Assembly (NCBI GenBank): GCA_944372745.1
Contig: CALWAB010000030.1
Span: 1 to 5,258 of the forward strand
DNA: 5,258 nt
DNA from: an uncultured Clostridia bacterium
GTDB taxonomy: Bacteria > Bacillota > Clostridia > Christensenellales > UBA1242
Direction of reading: 5' to 3'
Numbering within the stretch: the first letter of the stretch is position 1; each line of letters starts with the position of its first letter. Below are positions 1 through 5,258 of the stretch, piece by piece. The translations under genes and the position numbers were made by a program. The notes beneath the pieces are model-generated. The model saw only the letters and a program-made list of their open reading frames with translations. It made no database searches and had not been told where the DNA came from.

Positions 1-188
1 AAAGAGACGAAGCTAAGAAACGCCTTATCAACGCTATTATTGCGTTAGTCGTTATGATTGCACTTATTCTTCTTCTTCAATTGTTCGTTAGCAATATTGG
101 CACATGGGTTGGTGATGTTGCTGGCACAGGAGATGAAGAATCAGCAGGCGGACTTATAAGACGAAGCATAGCAATGCTTGGTATGTAA
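1..188 (+). CDS. Pilin-like small membrane protein of a type IV secretion/ICE system, C-terminal part
   Basis: The gene enters from the left edge, and 61 complete codons plus a TAA stop (186-188) are visible in the frame beginning at base 3. The visible protein starts with a charged stretch (RDEAKKR), followed by a long hydrophobic helix (LINAIIALVVMIALILLLQ, continuing LFVSNIGTWVG) and a short polar tail ending RRSIAMLGM. A basic patch followed by one long helix is how the second membrane segment of VirB2/TrbC-like and Mbov_0395-type pilin-like conjugation proteins looks; the first segment would lie outside the window. Inferred role: subunit of the transfer pilus or channel base in the cytoplasmic membrane. 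The VirB6/TrbL-like gene downstream supports this. It could instead be another small membrane protein, since too little is visible for a firm family call. A terminator follows after two bases. Confidence 0.6.
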   Translation, partial: RDEAKKRLINAIIALVVMIALILLLQLFVSNIGTWVGDVAGTGDEESAGGLIRRSIAMLGM

Positions 189-190
189 TG

Positions 191-225
191 AAAAAAGTGA
201 CTACAGAATTGTAGTCATTTTTTTT
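191..225 (+). terminator. Intrinsic terminator after the pilin-like gene
   Basis: A perfect 7-bp stem TGACTAC/GTAGTCA (198-204 with 211-217) has a 6-base loop (AGAATT). One G-U pair and an A6/T6 run extend it, and it ends in a T8 tract (218-225). It starts two bases after the TAA stop at 186-188. It should end the transcript of the upstream transfer operon, so the genes to the right need their own promoters, and both have one. The A-rich 5' arm makes it potentially bidirectional. Confidence 0.9.
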
Positions 226-237
226 ATTTAAGTTTTA

Positions 238-306
238 AGTACTAAAGTAGGCTAGTGTCACACGACAAGACCACAGGTCAAGTCAACTTTCGTACGGCAT
301 TGGTCT
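238..306. repeat. Repeat module 1 (internally deleted copy)
   Basis: The first 45 bases (238-282) match 558-602 at 41 of 45 positions. They begin with the box AGTACTA, continue AAGTAGGCTAGTGTCACAC, and reach AAGACCA at 267-273. The module closes with CGTACGGCATTGGTCT (291-306), which is identical to 461-476. AAGACCA and TGGTCT are inverted, so 267-272 can pair with 301-306 around a 28-base loop. Compared with module 2, the ~90-base core holding the GGGGAT hairpin is missing, so I read this as a shortened copy. No open reading frame is evident. The function is unknown; it resembles a REP or MITE-like intergenic repeat. Confidence 0.7.
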
Positions 307-331
307 CCGCTTGGAAAGAACTTATAAAGTA

Positions 332-506
332 AGTACTAGTACAAATTAAGACCACGCCATAGGGTGGCATCACCCTTGCTCTTGCACTAGGGTCTAGGGG
401 ATGGTAAATCCCCTAGAAAACTTGCGTACGAGTGCGAAGATGCACCGCCGTAGGTACTGGCGTACGGCATTGGTCTTTAGTGAGTGTTATGTACAATATA
501 GTACTA
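332..506. repeat. Repeat module 2 (apparently full-length, hairpin-rich)
   Basis: The unit is bounded by AGTACTA (332-338) and TAGTACTA (499-506). Inside these lies a second inverted pair, AAGACCA (348-354) and TGGTCTT (471-477), reinforced by GCC (356-358) with GGC (466-468). The whole 130-base core can therefore fold on one closing stem. Inside the core are AGGGTG/CACCCT (361-366 with 371-376, loop GCAT), a perfect 9-bp stem CTAGGGGAT/ATCCCCTAG (394-402 with 408-416, loop GGTAA), and GTGC/GCAC (432-435 with 442-445). Stretch 381-420 recurs in module 3 and 461-476 recurs in module 1, so this copy contains all the parts. There is no protein-coding potential that I can see. It is either a non-autonomous mobile repeat or a structured RNA. 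Confidence 0.65.
394..416. other. GGGGAT hairpin inside repeat module 2
   Basis: CTAGGGGAT pairs perfectly with ATCCCCTAG across the 5-base loop GGTAA. The same hairpin recurs at 628-648 as TAGGGGAT/ATCCCCTA with loop GGGAA, so the stem is kept while the loop differs. No T-run follows on either strand, so it does not look like a terminator. Confidence 0.8.
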
Positions 507-516
507 AATAAATAAC

Positions 517-536
517 CTTTGTGCGAAAGCACAAAG
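517..536. other. GNRA-capped hairpin between repeat modules
   Basis: CTTTGTGC and GCACAAAG form a perfect 8-bp stem closed by a GAAA tetraloop (525-528). A lower stem TAAATA/TATTTA (505-510 with 540-545) can stack beneath it across an internal loop. GNRA loops are typical of structured RNA, so this stretch may be transcribed, but no promoter is visible directly upstream. No T-tract follows. Confidence 0.7.
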
Positions 537-557
537 AAATATTTAATAGTTGTTCTT

Positions 558-654
558 AGTACTAAAGTGGGCTAGTGTCACACACCAAGACCATAGGTCA
601 AGGGCGAGTGCCCTTGCACTAGGGTTCTAGGGGATGGGAAATCCCCTAAAAAAA
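558..654. repeat. Repeat module 3 (3'-truncated copy)
   Basis: It opens with AGTACTA (558-564) and the 45-base block shared with 238-282, including AAGACCA at 587-593. It continues with the hairpin CAAGGGC/GCCCTTG (599-605 with 610-616, loop GAGT) and then CTTGCACTAGGG and the TAGGGGAT/ATCCCCTA hairpin, matching 381-416 of module 2. After 648 it runs into an A-tract and the closing TGGTCTT block is absent, so the copy is truncated. Its first hairpin sits where AGGGTG/CACCCT lies in module 2, with different stem bases but pairing retained. Confidence 0.7.
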
Positions 655-730
655 TCAGGACAAAGGGGAACGATAGTTTTCCTTAAAATTCTAGCGAAAA
701 AGTAAAATCGAATAAATGCTGAAGAAATAA

Positions 731-759
731 TTGCAATAATTGTCATATTTTGTTATAAT
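731..759 (+). promoter_or_regulatory. Promoter of the lipoprotein gene
   Basis: The -35 element TTGCAA (731-736) is separated by 17 bases from a consensus -10 TATAAT (754-759). The -10 is preceded by TG one base upstream (TGTTATAAT), giving an extended -10. Transcription would start near 766 in a G/A-rich stretch, leaving a ~40-base 5' UTR. That UTR carries AAGGAG (790-795), 11 bases before the ATG at 807. It is a housekeeping sigma-type promoter directly after repeat module 3. Confidence 0.85.
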
Positions 760-806
760 TTAGGGGAAAATTAAGAAGCAAAACAACTTAAGGAGCAGGG
801 GAATAA

Positions 807-3050
807 ATGGGAATAAAGTTTAAAGTGTTTTTGATAGCAATGGTGGTAATATTTATAGGAACAATGTTTGCTGGCTGTGATTCTTGGTCTTGGAACTACA
901 ATAATACGCGTCCGCCTATTACCACTGGGACTAATCCGACAGATAAAAACAATGACCCTAATTTTAGCGAATCCAATGAAGATTTAGTAGATGATGACGA
1001 TATGATAGACGAAAGTGCTATATACGAATTTTTAGATGGGGTAAAGTTCGCTTATGACGGTAAAGCACATAAAATAGAAACGCTTAATGATACAAGGTTT
1101 GAAGCAGTATACGATAGAGTTTCGCAGTATTTAACGACAAATAATACTATAGATAGTGCCACATTTGCAGAAAATAATAGCGAATTGGGAGTGGATGCCA
1201 CTTATATTAGTAGAGTTGTATGGCTTTATAATTATGTAAACCAGTATAAATCACTTGCTCGAATTATACTCACTAAAGTAGCGGAAACCTATGGTTATGG
1301 CATAGGGACAGACTATGTGCAAAATAATAATTTATATGGACAACTTTATTATGACCAGTACGAAATAGAAGACAATGGCGATTATACAACATATAAAAAT
1401 GCTATAAATGCAGGCGTTTATGAGGTAAGTAATACAATTACTACAGATAATCCTTACAATGGACTAGGCAATGCAATATTCGACGACGGCTCAAATTATG
1501 TAGATTTTAATACGCAATCATACATTGATTTTGAATTGAGTATTGATGTACCAGTAAGTGCCTACTATTTTGCTATGAATTTGAATGACGAAGGTAGTTA
1601 TTTTGTTGTGACTACTGAAAATCCTTATTATGACCCATCAAATATTGTCAATCAACCGACTATTCCAAATCCAGATTATGACCCAAGCAACCCTGACAGT
1701 TCACAAACTATTGCAAACCCCGAATATATAGAAGGGCATATCTTGGGTATGAGCGAAATCTCATTTTTAGGTATAGTTGATAGTGATGGCAATGTAACTT
1801 ATGAAATAGGTTCTACACAAATTGAAGAACCTGATGCAAATGATTTTATACAAAATTATATAAGTACTTATGAAAACTATTTGGCACTTAAATTACTAGA
1901 GACACACATTAAGACTAATAATGTATATGAAGGTGATTATATTAATGTCACAGATTTAGATTTGCTTGCATTGTACGAAGATTGGTCTATGCAAATAGGT
2001 CATTTAGGTTTTAGTGAAAATTTTTATGACTTGAATGACAATGAATACAATACATTAGATGAATTTACGCAGGTTGTTTACGATAATGTCGTTGGACAAG
2101 ATACTTTAGATTTTGATGCTGATGCAGGTATATATTCAAGAGACATTGAAAATAATATAGCACAAATAGTAAATGATTCACTTTATGCAAAAGTTACAAA
2201 TGATTATGATTATTTTGTTTTTGATTATGAAAATGGACAAGATTTCTTTGTGAATGTTTATAACATTGAGTGGAAAGATTATACAGTGGAAGAAATTTTT
2301 GATACATCTTCACCGACAGAAGAAGAAAATGCAAATTCCAATAATTTAATTTCTTTGTATGCGGATGACCCATTAGATTATCCTAGTGGACCTCCGATAG
2401 ATAGTGGAGAAGGGTATGAAGATAAAATAGTTTATTTGCCCGATGAAATAGTCTATAGTATTGTCGTTATGCTTAAGCCTGATTATGAGCCAGTCGTTAT
2501 GCAAAGCATTATGCTTATGATGCTTGCACCATACAGTGAACTTGATGTGGAATTGTCTTTCCGTTATGTCAAGAATGGGGAAGAAAAAATCTTTTCACCG
2601 ATTGACTATTCGCTTAAAGATGAAGCTAGTGAAGATGGAGATTATGTAGTAAATGGTACATTTGATGGACATTTGCCACAGTATGATGGTGAAGAGTTGT
2701 CTTTGGAGACGGCGGATAATTATTTATTTGCACTAGAAGATTACAATACTCCAGAACTAAATACTATTAGGAACCAAGAGATTTTGCTAGAACAATTTGA
2801 AAATAATTTGGCATCAAATTATGCTCAATCTCTCAATGCGTCTTTGGGAGCAAATAGGTACGCCTATTCACAAGAATTACAAACATATTATTACAATGAA
2901 AGTGGCGAAAATTGTGATTATGTGGAAATGAACTTTCATACAACAGCATTGACTGAAGATGAGGCATTGACACGCTTACGCCTAGTATTGTATGTATTCT
3001 ATTTTGATACATTAAGTGGGCTTCAAGAAGACGCTAATTCGACTGTATAG
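807..3050 (+). CDS. Large acidic surface lipoprotein of unknown function
   Basis: The protein has 747 residues. The N-terminus is a lipoprotein signal: basic MGIKFK, a hydrophobic core (residues 7-20), and a lipobox ending Phe-Ala-Gly-Cys with Cys24 as the lipidation site; Phe at -3 is slightly unusual. The mature protein should sit on the outer face of the cytoplasmic membrane. A low-complexity Asn/Thr/Pro linker follows (about 25-55), then an acidic cluster DDDD (62-65). The body is rich in Asp, Glu, Asn and Tyr, with no further membrane helix. Residues 272-308 hold a 16-residue tandem repeat, NPxYDPSN. I recognise no enzyme motif or known domain. The start is set by AAGGAG (790-795) and the promoter at 731-759. 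It lies between a pilin-like gene and a VirB6/TrbL-like gene. Mycoplasma ICEs also carry a surface lipoprotein needed for transfer (CDS14 in ICEA, from memory), so a role in cell contact is possible but inferred. It could also be cargo. The gene is real with high certainty; the function is unknown. Confidence 0.9.
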   Translation: MGIKFKVFLIAMVVIFIGTMFAGCDSWSWNYNNTRPPITTGTNPTDKNNDPNFSESNEDLVDDDDMIDESAIYEFLDGVKFAYDGKAHKIETLNDTRFEAVYDRVSQYLTTNNTIDSATFAENNSELGVDATYISRVVWLYNYVNQYKSLARIILTKVAETYGYGIGTDYVQNNNLYGQLYYDQYEIEDNGDYTTYKNAINAGVYEVSNTITTDNPYNGLGNAIFDDGSNYVDFNTQSYIDFELSIDVPVSAYYFAMNLNDEGSYFVVTTENPYYDPSNIVNQPTIPNPDYDPSNPDSSQTIANPEYIEGHILGMSEISFLGIVDSDGNVTYEIGSTQIEEPDANDFIQNYISTYENYLALKLLETHIKTNNVYEGDYINVTDLDLLALYEDWSMQIGHLGFSENFYDLNDNEYNTLDEFTQVVYDNVVGQDTLDFDADAGIYSRDIENNIAQIVNDSLYAKVTNDYDYFVFDYENGQDFFVNVYNIEWKDYTVEEIFDTSSPTEEENANSNNLISLYADDPLDYPSGPPIDSGEGYEDKIVYLPDEIVYSIVVMLKPDYEPVVMQSIMLMMLAPYSELDVELSFRYVKNGEEKIFSPIDYSLKDEASEDGDYVVNGTFDGHLPQYDGEELSLETADNYLFALEDYNTPELNTIRNQEILLEQFENNLASNYAQSLNASLGANRYAYSQELQTYYYNESGENCDYVEMNFHTTALTEDEALTRLRLVLYVFYFDTLSGLQEDANSTV
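1620..1730 (+). repeat. 48-bp (16-residue) tandem repeat inside the lipoprotein gene
   Basis: Residues 272-287 (NPYYDPSNIVNQPTIP), 288-303 (NPDYDPSNPDSSQTIA) and 304-308 (NPEYI) form about 2.3 units with an exact 16-residue period. The DNA units start at 1620, 1668 and 1716. The units are Pro/Asn/Asp-rich and probably form an extended surface loop or spacer. The codons have diverged, so the duplication is not recent. Confidence 0.75.
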
Positions 3051-3332
3051 GATGTGTAGCGATGTACCACTATAGTTTAAGGTCAATTATTTACCTACGG
3101 CATTAAAAAATACTACTTAGTGTGCGTGACGCACTAAAAAGTAGGCTAGTAATTGTAATAGTATGACGCTATATTGGGCATCCTTCCTATAGAAAGAAAT
3201 ATCTTGAGAAGTATATAGTAAATATTGGGGGAAAATCTTTTTATCTACAGGTACTATAGGAATATATTTACCTATTATACACTGAAAACCTTAAAAATAT
3301 TGTAAAATCTTAGAAAAACTTGTCAAATTGTG
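3051..3332. other. Non-coding stretch after the lipoprotein gene; no terminator or gene seen
   Basis: No convincing open reading frame and no T-tract terminator follow the TAG stop at 3048-3050. The left part holds a repeat-family remnant and a hairpin (3094-3150). The middle holds the 9-bp inverted repeat TTCCTATAG/CTATAGGAA (3184-3192 with 3254-3262). The right part is AT-rich and leads into the promoter at 3333. GGGGGAAAAT (3226-3235) resembles the start region of the lipoprotein transcript (763-771), but only a weak TATAGT precedes it. Confidence 0.5.
3094..3150. repeat. Degraded remnant of the intergenic repeat family with a hairpin
   Basis: TACGGCATT (3096-3104) matches the closing block of modules 1 and 2, and AAAGTAGGCTAGT (3138-3150) is identical to 244-256 in module 1. 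The order is reversed, as at a junction of two tandem units. Between them CTACTTAGTGTG (3113-3124) pairs with CGCACTAA and GTAG (3130-3137, 3141-3144), giving 12 bp with one G-U pair and a 3-A bulge. This puts the same repeat family on both sides of the lipoprotein gene. Confidence 0.55.
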
Positions 3333-3360
3333 TTGCAAATTTTCGAAAATTTGGTATAAT
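3333..3360 (+). promoter_or_regulatory. Promoter of the VirB6/TrbL-like gene
   Basis: The -35 element TTGCAA (3333-3338) is followed by a 16-base spacer and a consensus -10 TATAAT (3355-3360), with TG one base upstream (TGGTATAAT). The design matches the lipoprotein promoter, including the same TTGCAA hexamer. Transcription would begin near 3367, leaving a leader of about 98 bases before the ATG at 3465. The spacer is occupied by an 18-bp palindrome, suggesting repression. Confidence 0.85.
3336..3353. promoter_or_regulatory. Candidate operator: 18-bp perfect palindrome in the promoter spacer
   Basis: CAAATTTTCGAAAATTTG is perfectly self-complementary over 18 bases. It overlaps the end of the -35 hexamer and reaches to within one base of the -10 hexamer, which is where a dimeric repressor would block RNA polymerase. 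No regulator gene is visible in the window, so its partner is unknown. Such AT-rich palindromes can arise by chance, but the central CG and the exact placement favour a function. Confidence 0.55.
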
Positions 3361-3417
3361 AAAAGCGTATATTAAAAAAATAAAGATAAGTAGATAATTT
3401 CAAATAGCGGATAACGA

Positions 3418-3468
3418 ATGATTTTGCTGAAATTATGCAAAATTTCACTTATGATGGAGGGAAAATGA
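3418..3468 (+). CDS. Possible 16-codon leader ORF coupled to the channel gene
   Basis: ATG at 3418 opens a frame reading MILLKLCKISLMMEGK and ending TGA at 3466-3468. Its stop overlaps the start of the next gene as ATGA (3465-3468), the classic arrangement for translational coupling. The only upstream ribosome-binding candidate is a weak GCGGA (3407-3411), six bases before the ATG. ATGs at 3451 and 3454 lie in the same frame. No family is recognisable, and it may be chance in an AT-rich leader. Confidence 0.3.
   Translation: MILLKLCKISLMMEGK
3421..3447 (+). promoter_or_regulatory. Mutually exclusive hairpins in the leader of the channel gene
   Basis: ATTTTGC (3421-3427) can pair with GCAAAAT (3437-3443), or TGAAATT (3428-3434) can pair with AATTTCA (3441-3447). 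Both stems are 7 bp and perfect. They share bases 3441-3443, and the first stem places 3428-3434 in its loop, so only one can form at a time. They lie inside the leader ORF and end nine bases before the GGAGGG ribosome-binding site. Confidence 0.35.
3456..3461 (+). promoter_or_regulatory. Shine-Dalgarno sequence that sets the channel gene start
   Basis: GGAGGG lies just before the ATG at 3465. Spacing from GGAGG to the ATG is four bases, which is short but usable. It favours 3465 over the in-frame ATG at 3435, which would add MQNFTYDGGK and has no ribosome-binding site. Confidence 0.75.
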
Positions 3469-5258
3469 CTGCGCAGACACTAGGTATATTTGGTGACATA
3501 GTAAATGGAATCAGTAGTATATTTTCAGGCATAGCAAATTGGATAAGTGACAAGATAGGGCAATGGTTAGATTATTTCATCGCTGTCATGTTAAAGTTTG
3601 TTTATGAAATTTTGAAAGTATTTTTCCTTTTGCTAGATTTTATACAACTTGTATTCCGTAAAATGGCAGGTCTAGATACTGTGTATATGAATGGTGAAGC
3701 CTATTCGGGAGATTTGGCATTGCTGTTTTTCCGGAATGAAAATGTCATTAATGCACTTATAGCACTGATGGTTGTTGCTGTAGTGCTGATATTTGTTTGT
3801 ACATTTATTGCAATTATTAGAAATCACTACAATGCGAAAAATGCAGGCGAAACAGCTGTTGGGCCAGTAATAGGTAAGGCATTTAAAGCATTGTTTACCT
3901 TTATATTTGTTCCATTGGTATGTTATTTTGGTGTTTATGTATCTAATGGACTACTTAAAACTATTGACCAAGCGACGCGTATTAGTAATGCTTTGACTAT
4001 ATCAGGAGAAGTTTTTGTAAGTTCGGGCATAAATGCGAATCGAGCCCGGATAGACACGGACTTTGCCACCAAACTTGCCAATGATAGTAGCTTAAATTTT
4101 GGTGGCGTATTCGTTGATGATAGTAATTTACAGTATACTAATAGTCAAACTGCTGCAGATAAAATAGATGATGCTTTTGCACAGAAATTGGCAGCGAATG
4201 GACATACTATAACAGCTTCAGAAGATGATTATAGTTTTATGTTCCATCAAAGTTCGCCGGGGTCTATTAGTAATTTTGACTATATGAATACAGACCTTGT
4301 GTTTGTGTATTATGATTTACAAAAGTTTAATTGGCTGTTTGCCTTTGTGTCGTGTTTCTTTATAATGGCAACGCTATTGGTGGCGTCGTTAGGAGTTATT
4401 CAGCGACTGTTTGAAATAACAATACTGTTTGCTATTTCGCCGCCATTCATAGCACTAATGCCGCTTGATAATGGTAATGCATATAAGAAGTGGGCAGGTA
4501 AGTTTATAAGCAATGTACTTGTAATGTATGGTACAGTTGTCGCATTGAATTTCTTCTTCATTATCGCTCCTGTACTTCAAAGTATTGACCTATTTGGAAG
4601 CCCAGAAGAAATAGCCGCCTATGGCGACTTGACTTGTACGCTCTTTAATGGAATAGCCCATATCTTGTTTATAATGTGTGGTGCTATGATGATTAAAGAC
4701 TTCTCAAAACTTGTCACTGACTTAGTTGGCGGTGGACCGGGACTTGAAGATAGAGGTCGTGGCGTACAAGGAGCTATTCAAGGGGCTGTCGGTGCTGGAG
4801 CAAGGCTTGTTGACCAGACAGCTGGTAGAGCCCACAGAGCATACAATAACTACTATTCTGAAGAAAATGTTCAGAAGCGCGATGCTGCTAGAAAGCAAAA
4901 ACAAGCAGATAAAGCAGCTAAAGAAACACAAAAGAACGAACACGCTGGGTTTAAAGCGGCTACTCAAGCTCAATATGATGCTGGTGAGATTAATCGCAGG
5001 ACAAAAATGCGTATGGATAGAGAACATAAGCATGACTTAGAAGGTAAAACTACATTAAAAGAGAGATTGGTTGGAAGGAATCACTCTGCTGCGTATGATG
5101 CCCAAGTTGCAAAAGCAGGCACATATAATCAATTGTATCAACAACAGCTTGGTCAAGCTACTTCTAATAGAGCTAAGAGTGGTATAGTTGGAAGGGTGAA
5201 AAATCCTAATGCGCGTTTAAGAAGTGCTACAGCTAATAGAGTAGGACAAACATATTAT
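3465..5258 (+). CDS. VirB6/TrbL-like polytopic membrane protein of an ICE type IV secretion system (5' part)
   Basis: 598 codons are open to the right edge with no stop, so the C-terminus is missing. The protein begins with an amphipathic stretch (1-35). Hydrophobic segments follow near 38-66, 93-118, 140-162, 289-312, 315-334, 349-371 and 392-411. A ~125-residue hydrophilic loop (163-288) separates the third and fourth. Two adjacent helices with an SPPF motif (325-328) follow, then GGGPG (422-426). From about 427 the tail is hydrophilic, rich in Ala, Gln, Lys and Arg, and likely cytoplasmic. This build (helix cluster, extracytoplasmic loop, helix cluster, long basic tail) is that of VirB6/TrbL channel proteins. 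Together with LLDFIQLVFRKMAGLDTVYMNG (start near residue 56) it recalls the Mbov_0396 family of mycoplasma-type ICEs. Inferred role: inner-membrane channel for DNA transfer. A VirB4-type ATPase gene would be expected downstream. Start chosen from GGAGGG at 3456-3461. The gene has its own promoter at 3333-3360. Confidence 0.85.
   Translation, partial: MTAQTLGIFGDIVNGISSIFSGIANWISDKIGQWLDYFIAVMLKFVYEILKVFFLLLDFIQLVFRKMAGLDTVYMNGEAYSGDLALLFFRNENVINALIALMVVAVVLIFVCTFIAIIRNHYNAKNAGETAVGPVIGKAFKALFTFIFVPLVCYFGVYVSNGLLKTIDQATRISNALTISGEVFVSSGINANRARIDTDFATKLANDSSLNFGGVFVDDSNLQYTNSQTAADKIDDAFAQKLAANGHTITASEDDYSFMFHQSSPGSISNFDYMNTDLVFVYYDLQKFNWLFAFVSCFFIMATLLVASLGVIQRLFEITILFAISPPFIALMPLDNGNAYKKWAGKFISNVLVMYGTVVALNFFFIIAPVLQSIDLFGSPEEIAAYGDLTCTLFNGIAHILFIMCGAMMIKDFSKLVTDLVGGGPGLEDRGRGVQGAIQGAVGAGARLVDQTAGRAHRAYNNYYSEENVQKRDAARKQKQADKAAKETQKNEHAGFKAATQAQYDAGEINRRTKMRMDREHKHDLEGKTTLKERLVGRNHSAAYDAQVAKAGTYNQLYQQQLGQATSNRAKSGIVGRVKNPNARLRSATANRVGQTYY

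Noticed and set aside
394..416. Hairpin considered as an intrinsic terminator
   Set aside because: No T-tract follows on either strand, and it recurs as part of a repeat unit.
238..654. Repeat modules considered as a CRISPR array, tRNA cluster or group II intron remnant
   Set aside because: Units are unequal with no regular short repeats and unique spacers; no cloverleaf or T-loop motif; no recognisable domain V.
3211..3235. Second possible promoter, TATAGT before GGGGGAAAAT
   Set aside because: No acceptable -35 hexamer at the right distance, and the promoter at 3333-3360 is much better.
3435..3464. Alternative in-frame start ATG at 3435 for the channel gene
   Set aside because: No Shine-Dalgarno sequence precedes it, whereas GGAGGG precedes the ATG at 3465.
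4722..5033. 103-residue open frame on the - strand, hydrophobic and Ser/Leu-rich
   Set aside because: It is the antisense of the same tail region; its apparent membrane-like character is the complement of Lys/Glu/Gln codons.
4726..5040. 104-residue open frame on the + strand
   Set aside because: It lies wholly inside the channel-protein gene in another frame, has no ribosome-binding site, and arises from the Ala/Lys/Gln-rich tail.

Overview
The window looks like part of an integrative and conjugative element (ICE) or conjugative plasmid transfer region from a low-GC, AT-rich bacterium of the Bacillota/Mycoplasmatota type. Three things support this. An upstream gene fragment encodes the tail of a small pilin-like membrane protein. 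A large downstream gene, running off the window, encodes a polytopic VirB6/TrbL-like channel protein with a long basic tail. Between them lies a gene for a large acidic surface lipoprotein. The pilin-like then channel-like order matches what I recall of the Mbov_0395/Mbov_0396 family pair of mycoplasma-type ICEs. That assignment rests on recalled family appearance and gene order, not on a search. All ten visible tryptophans use TGG and no reading frame contains TGA, so the host probably uses the standard code rather than the mycoplasma code 4.

Layout, left to right: the end of the pilin-like gene (1-188), closed by a strong intrinsic terminator (191-225); a 580-base non-coding stretch (226-806) filled by three related modules of a hairpin-rich repeat (one full, one internally deleted, one truncated), a GAAA-capped hairpin, and a good promoter at 731-759; the 747-residue lipoprotein gene (807-3050); a second non-coding stretch (3051-3464) that starts with a degraded remnant of the same repeat family and ends in a strong promoter whose spacer is an 18-bp perfect palindrome, followed by a ~100-base leader holding a 16-codon upstream ORF and two mutually exclusive hairpins; and the channel-protein gene (3465-5258, open at the window end).

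The likely joint role is cell-to-cell DNA transfer. The pilin-like protein and the VirB6/TrbL-like protein would belong to the type IV secretion channel. The lipoprotein sits on the outer face of the membrane and could act in contact or recognition, or could be cargo. The terminator and the two separate promoters show that the three genes are not one simple operon. The most unusual features are the modular repeats on both sides of the lipoprotein gene and the palindrome and leader ORF controlling the channel gene.
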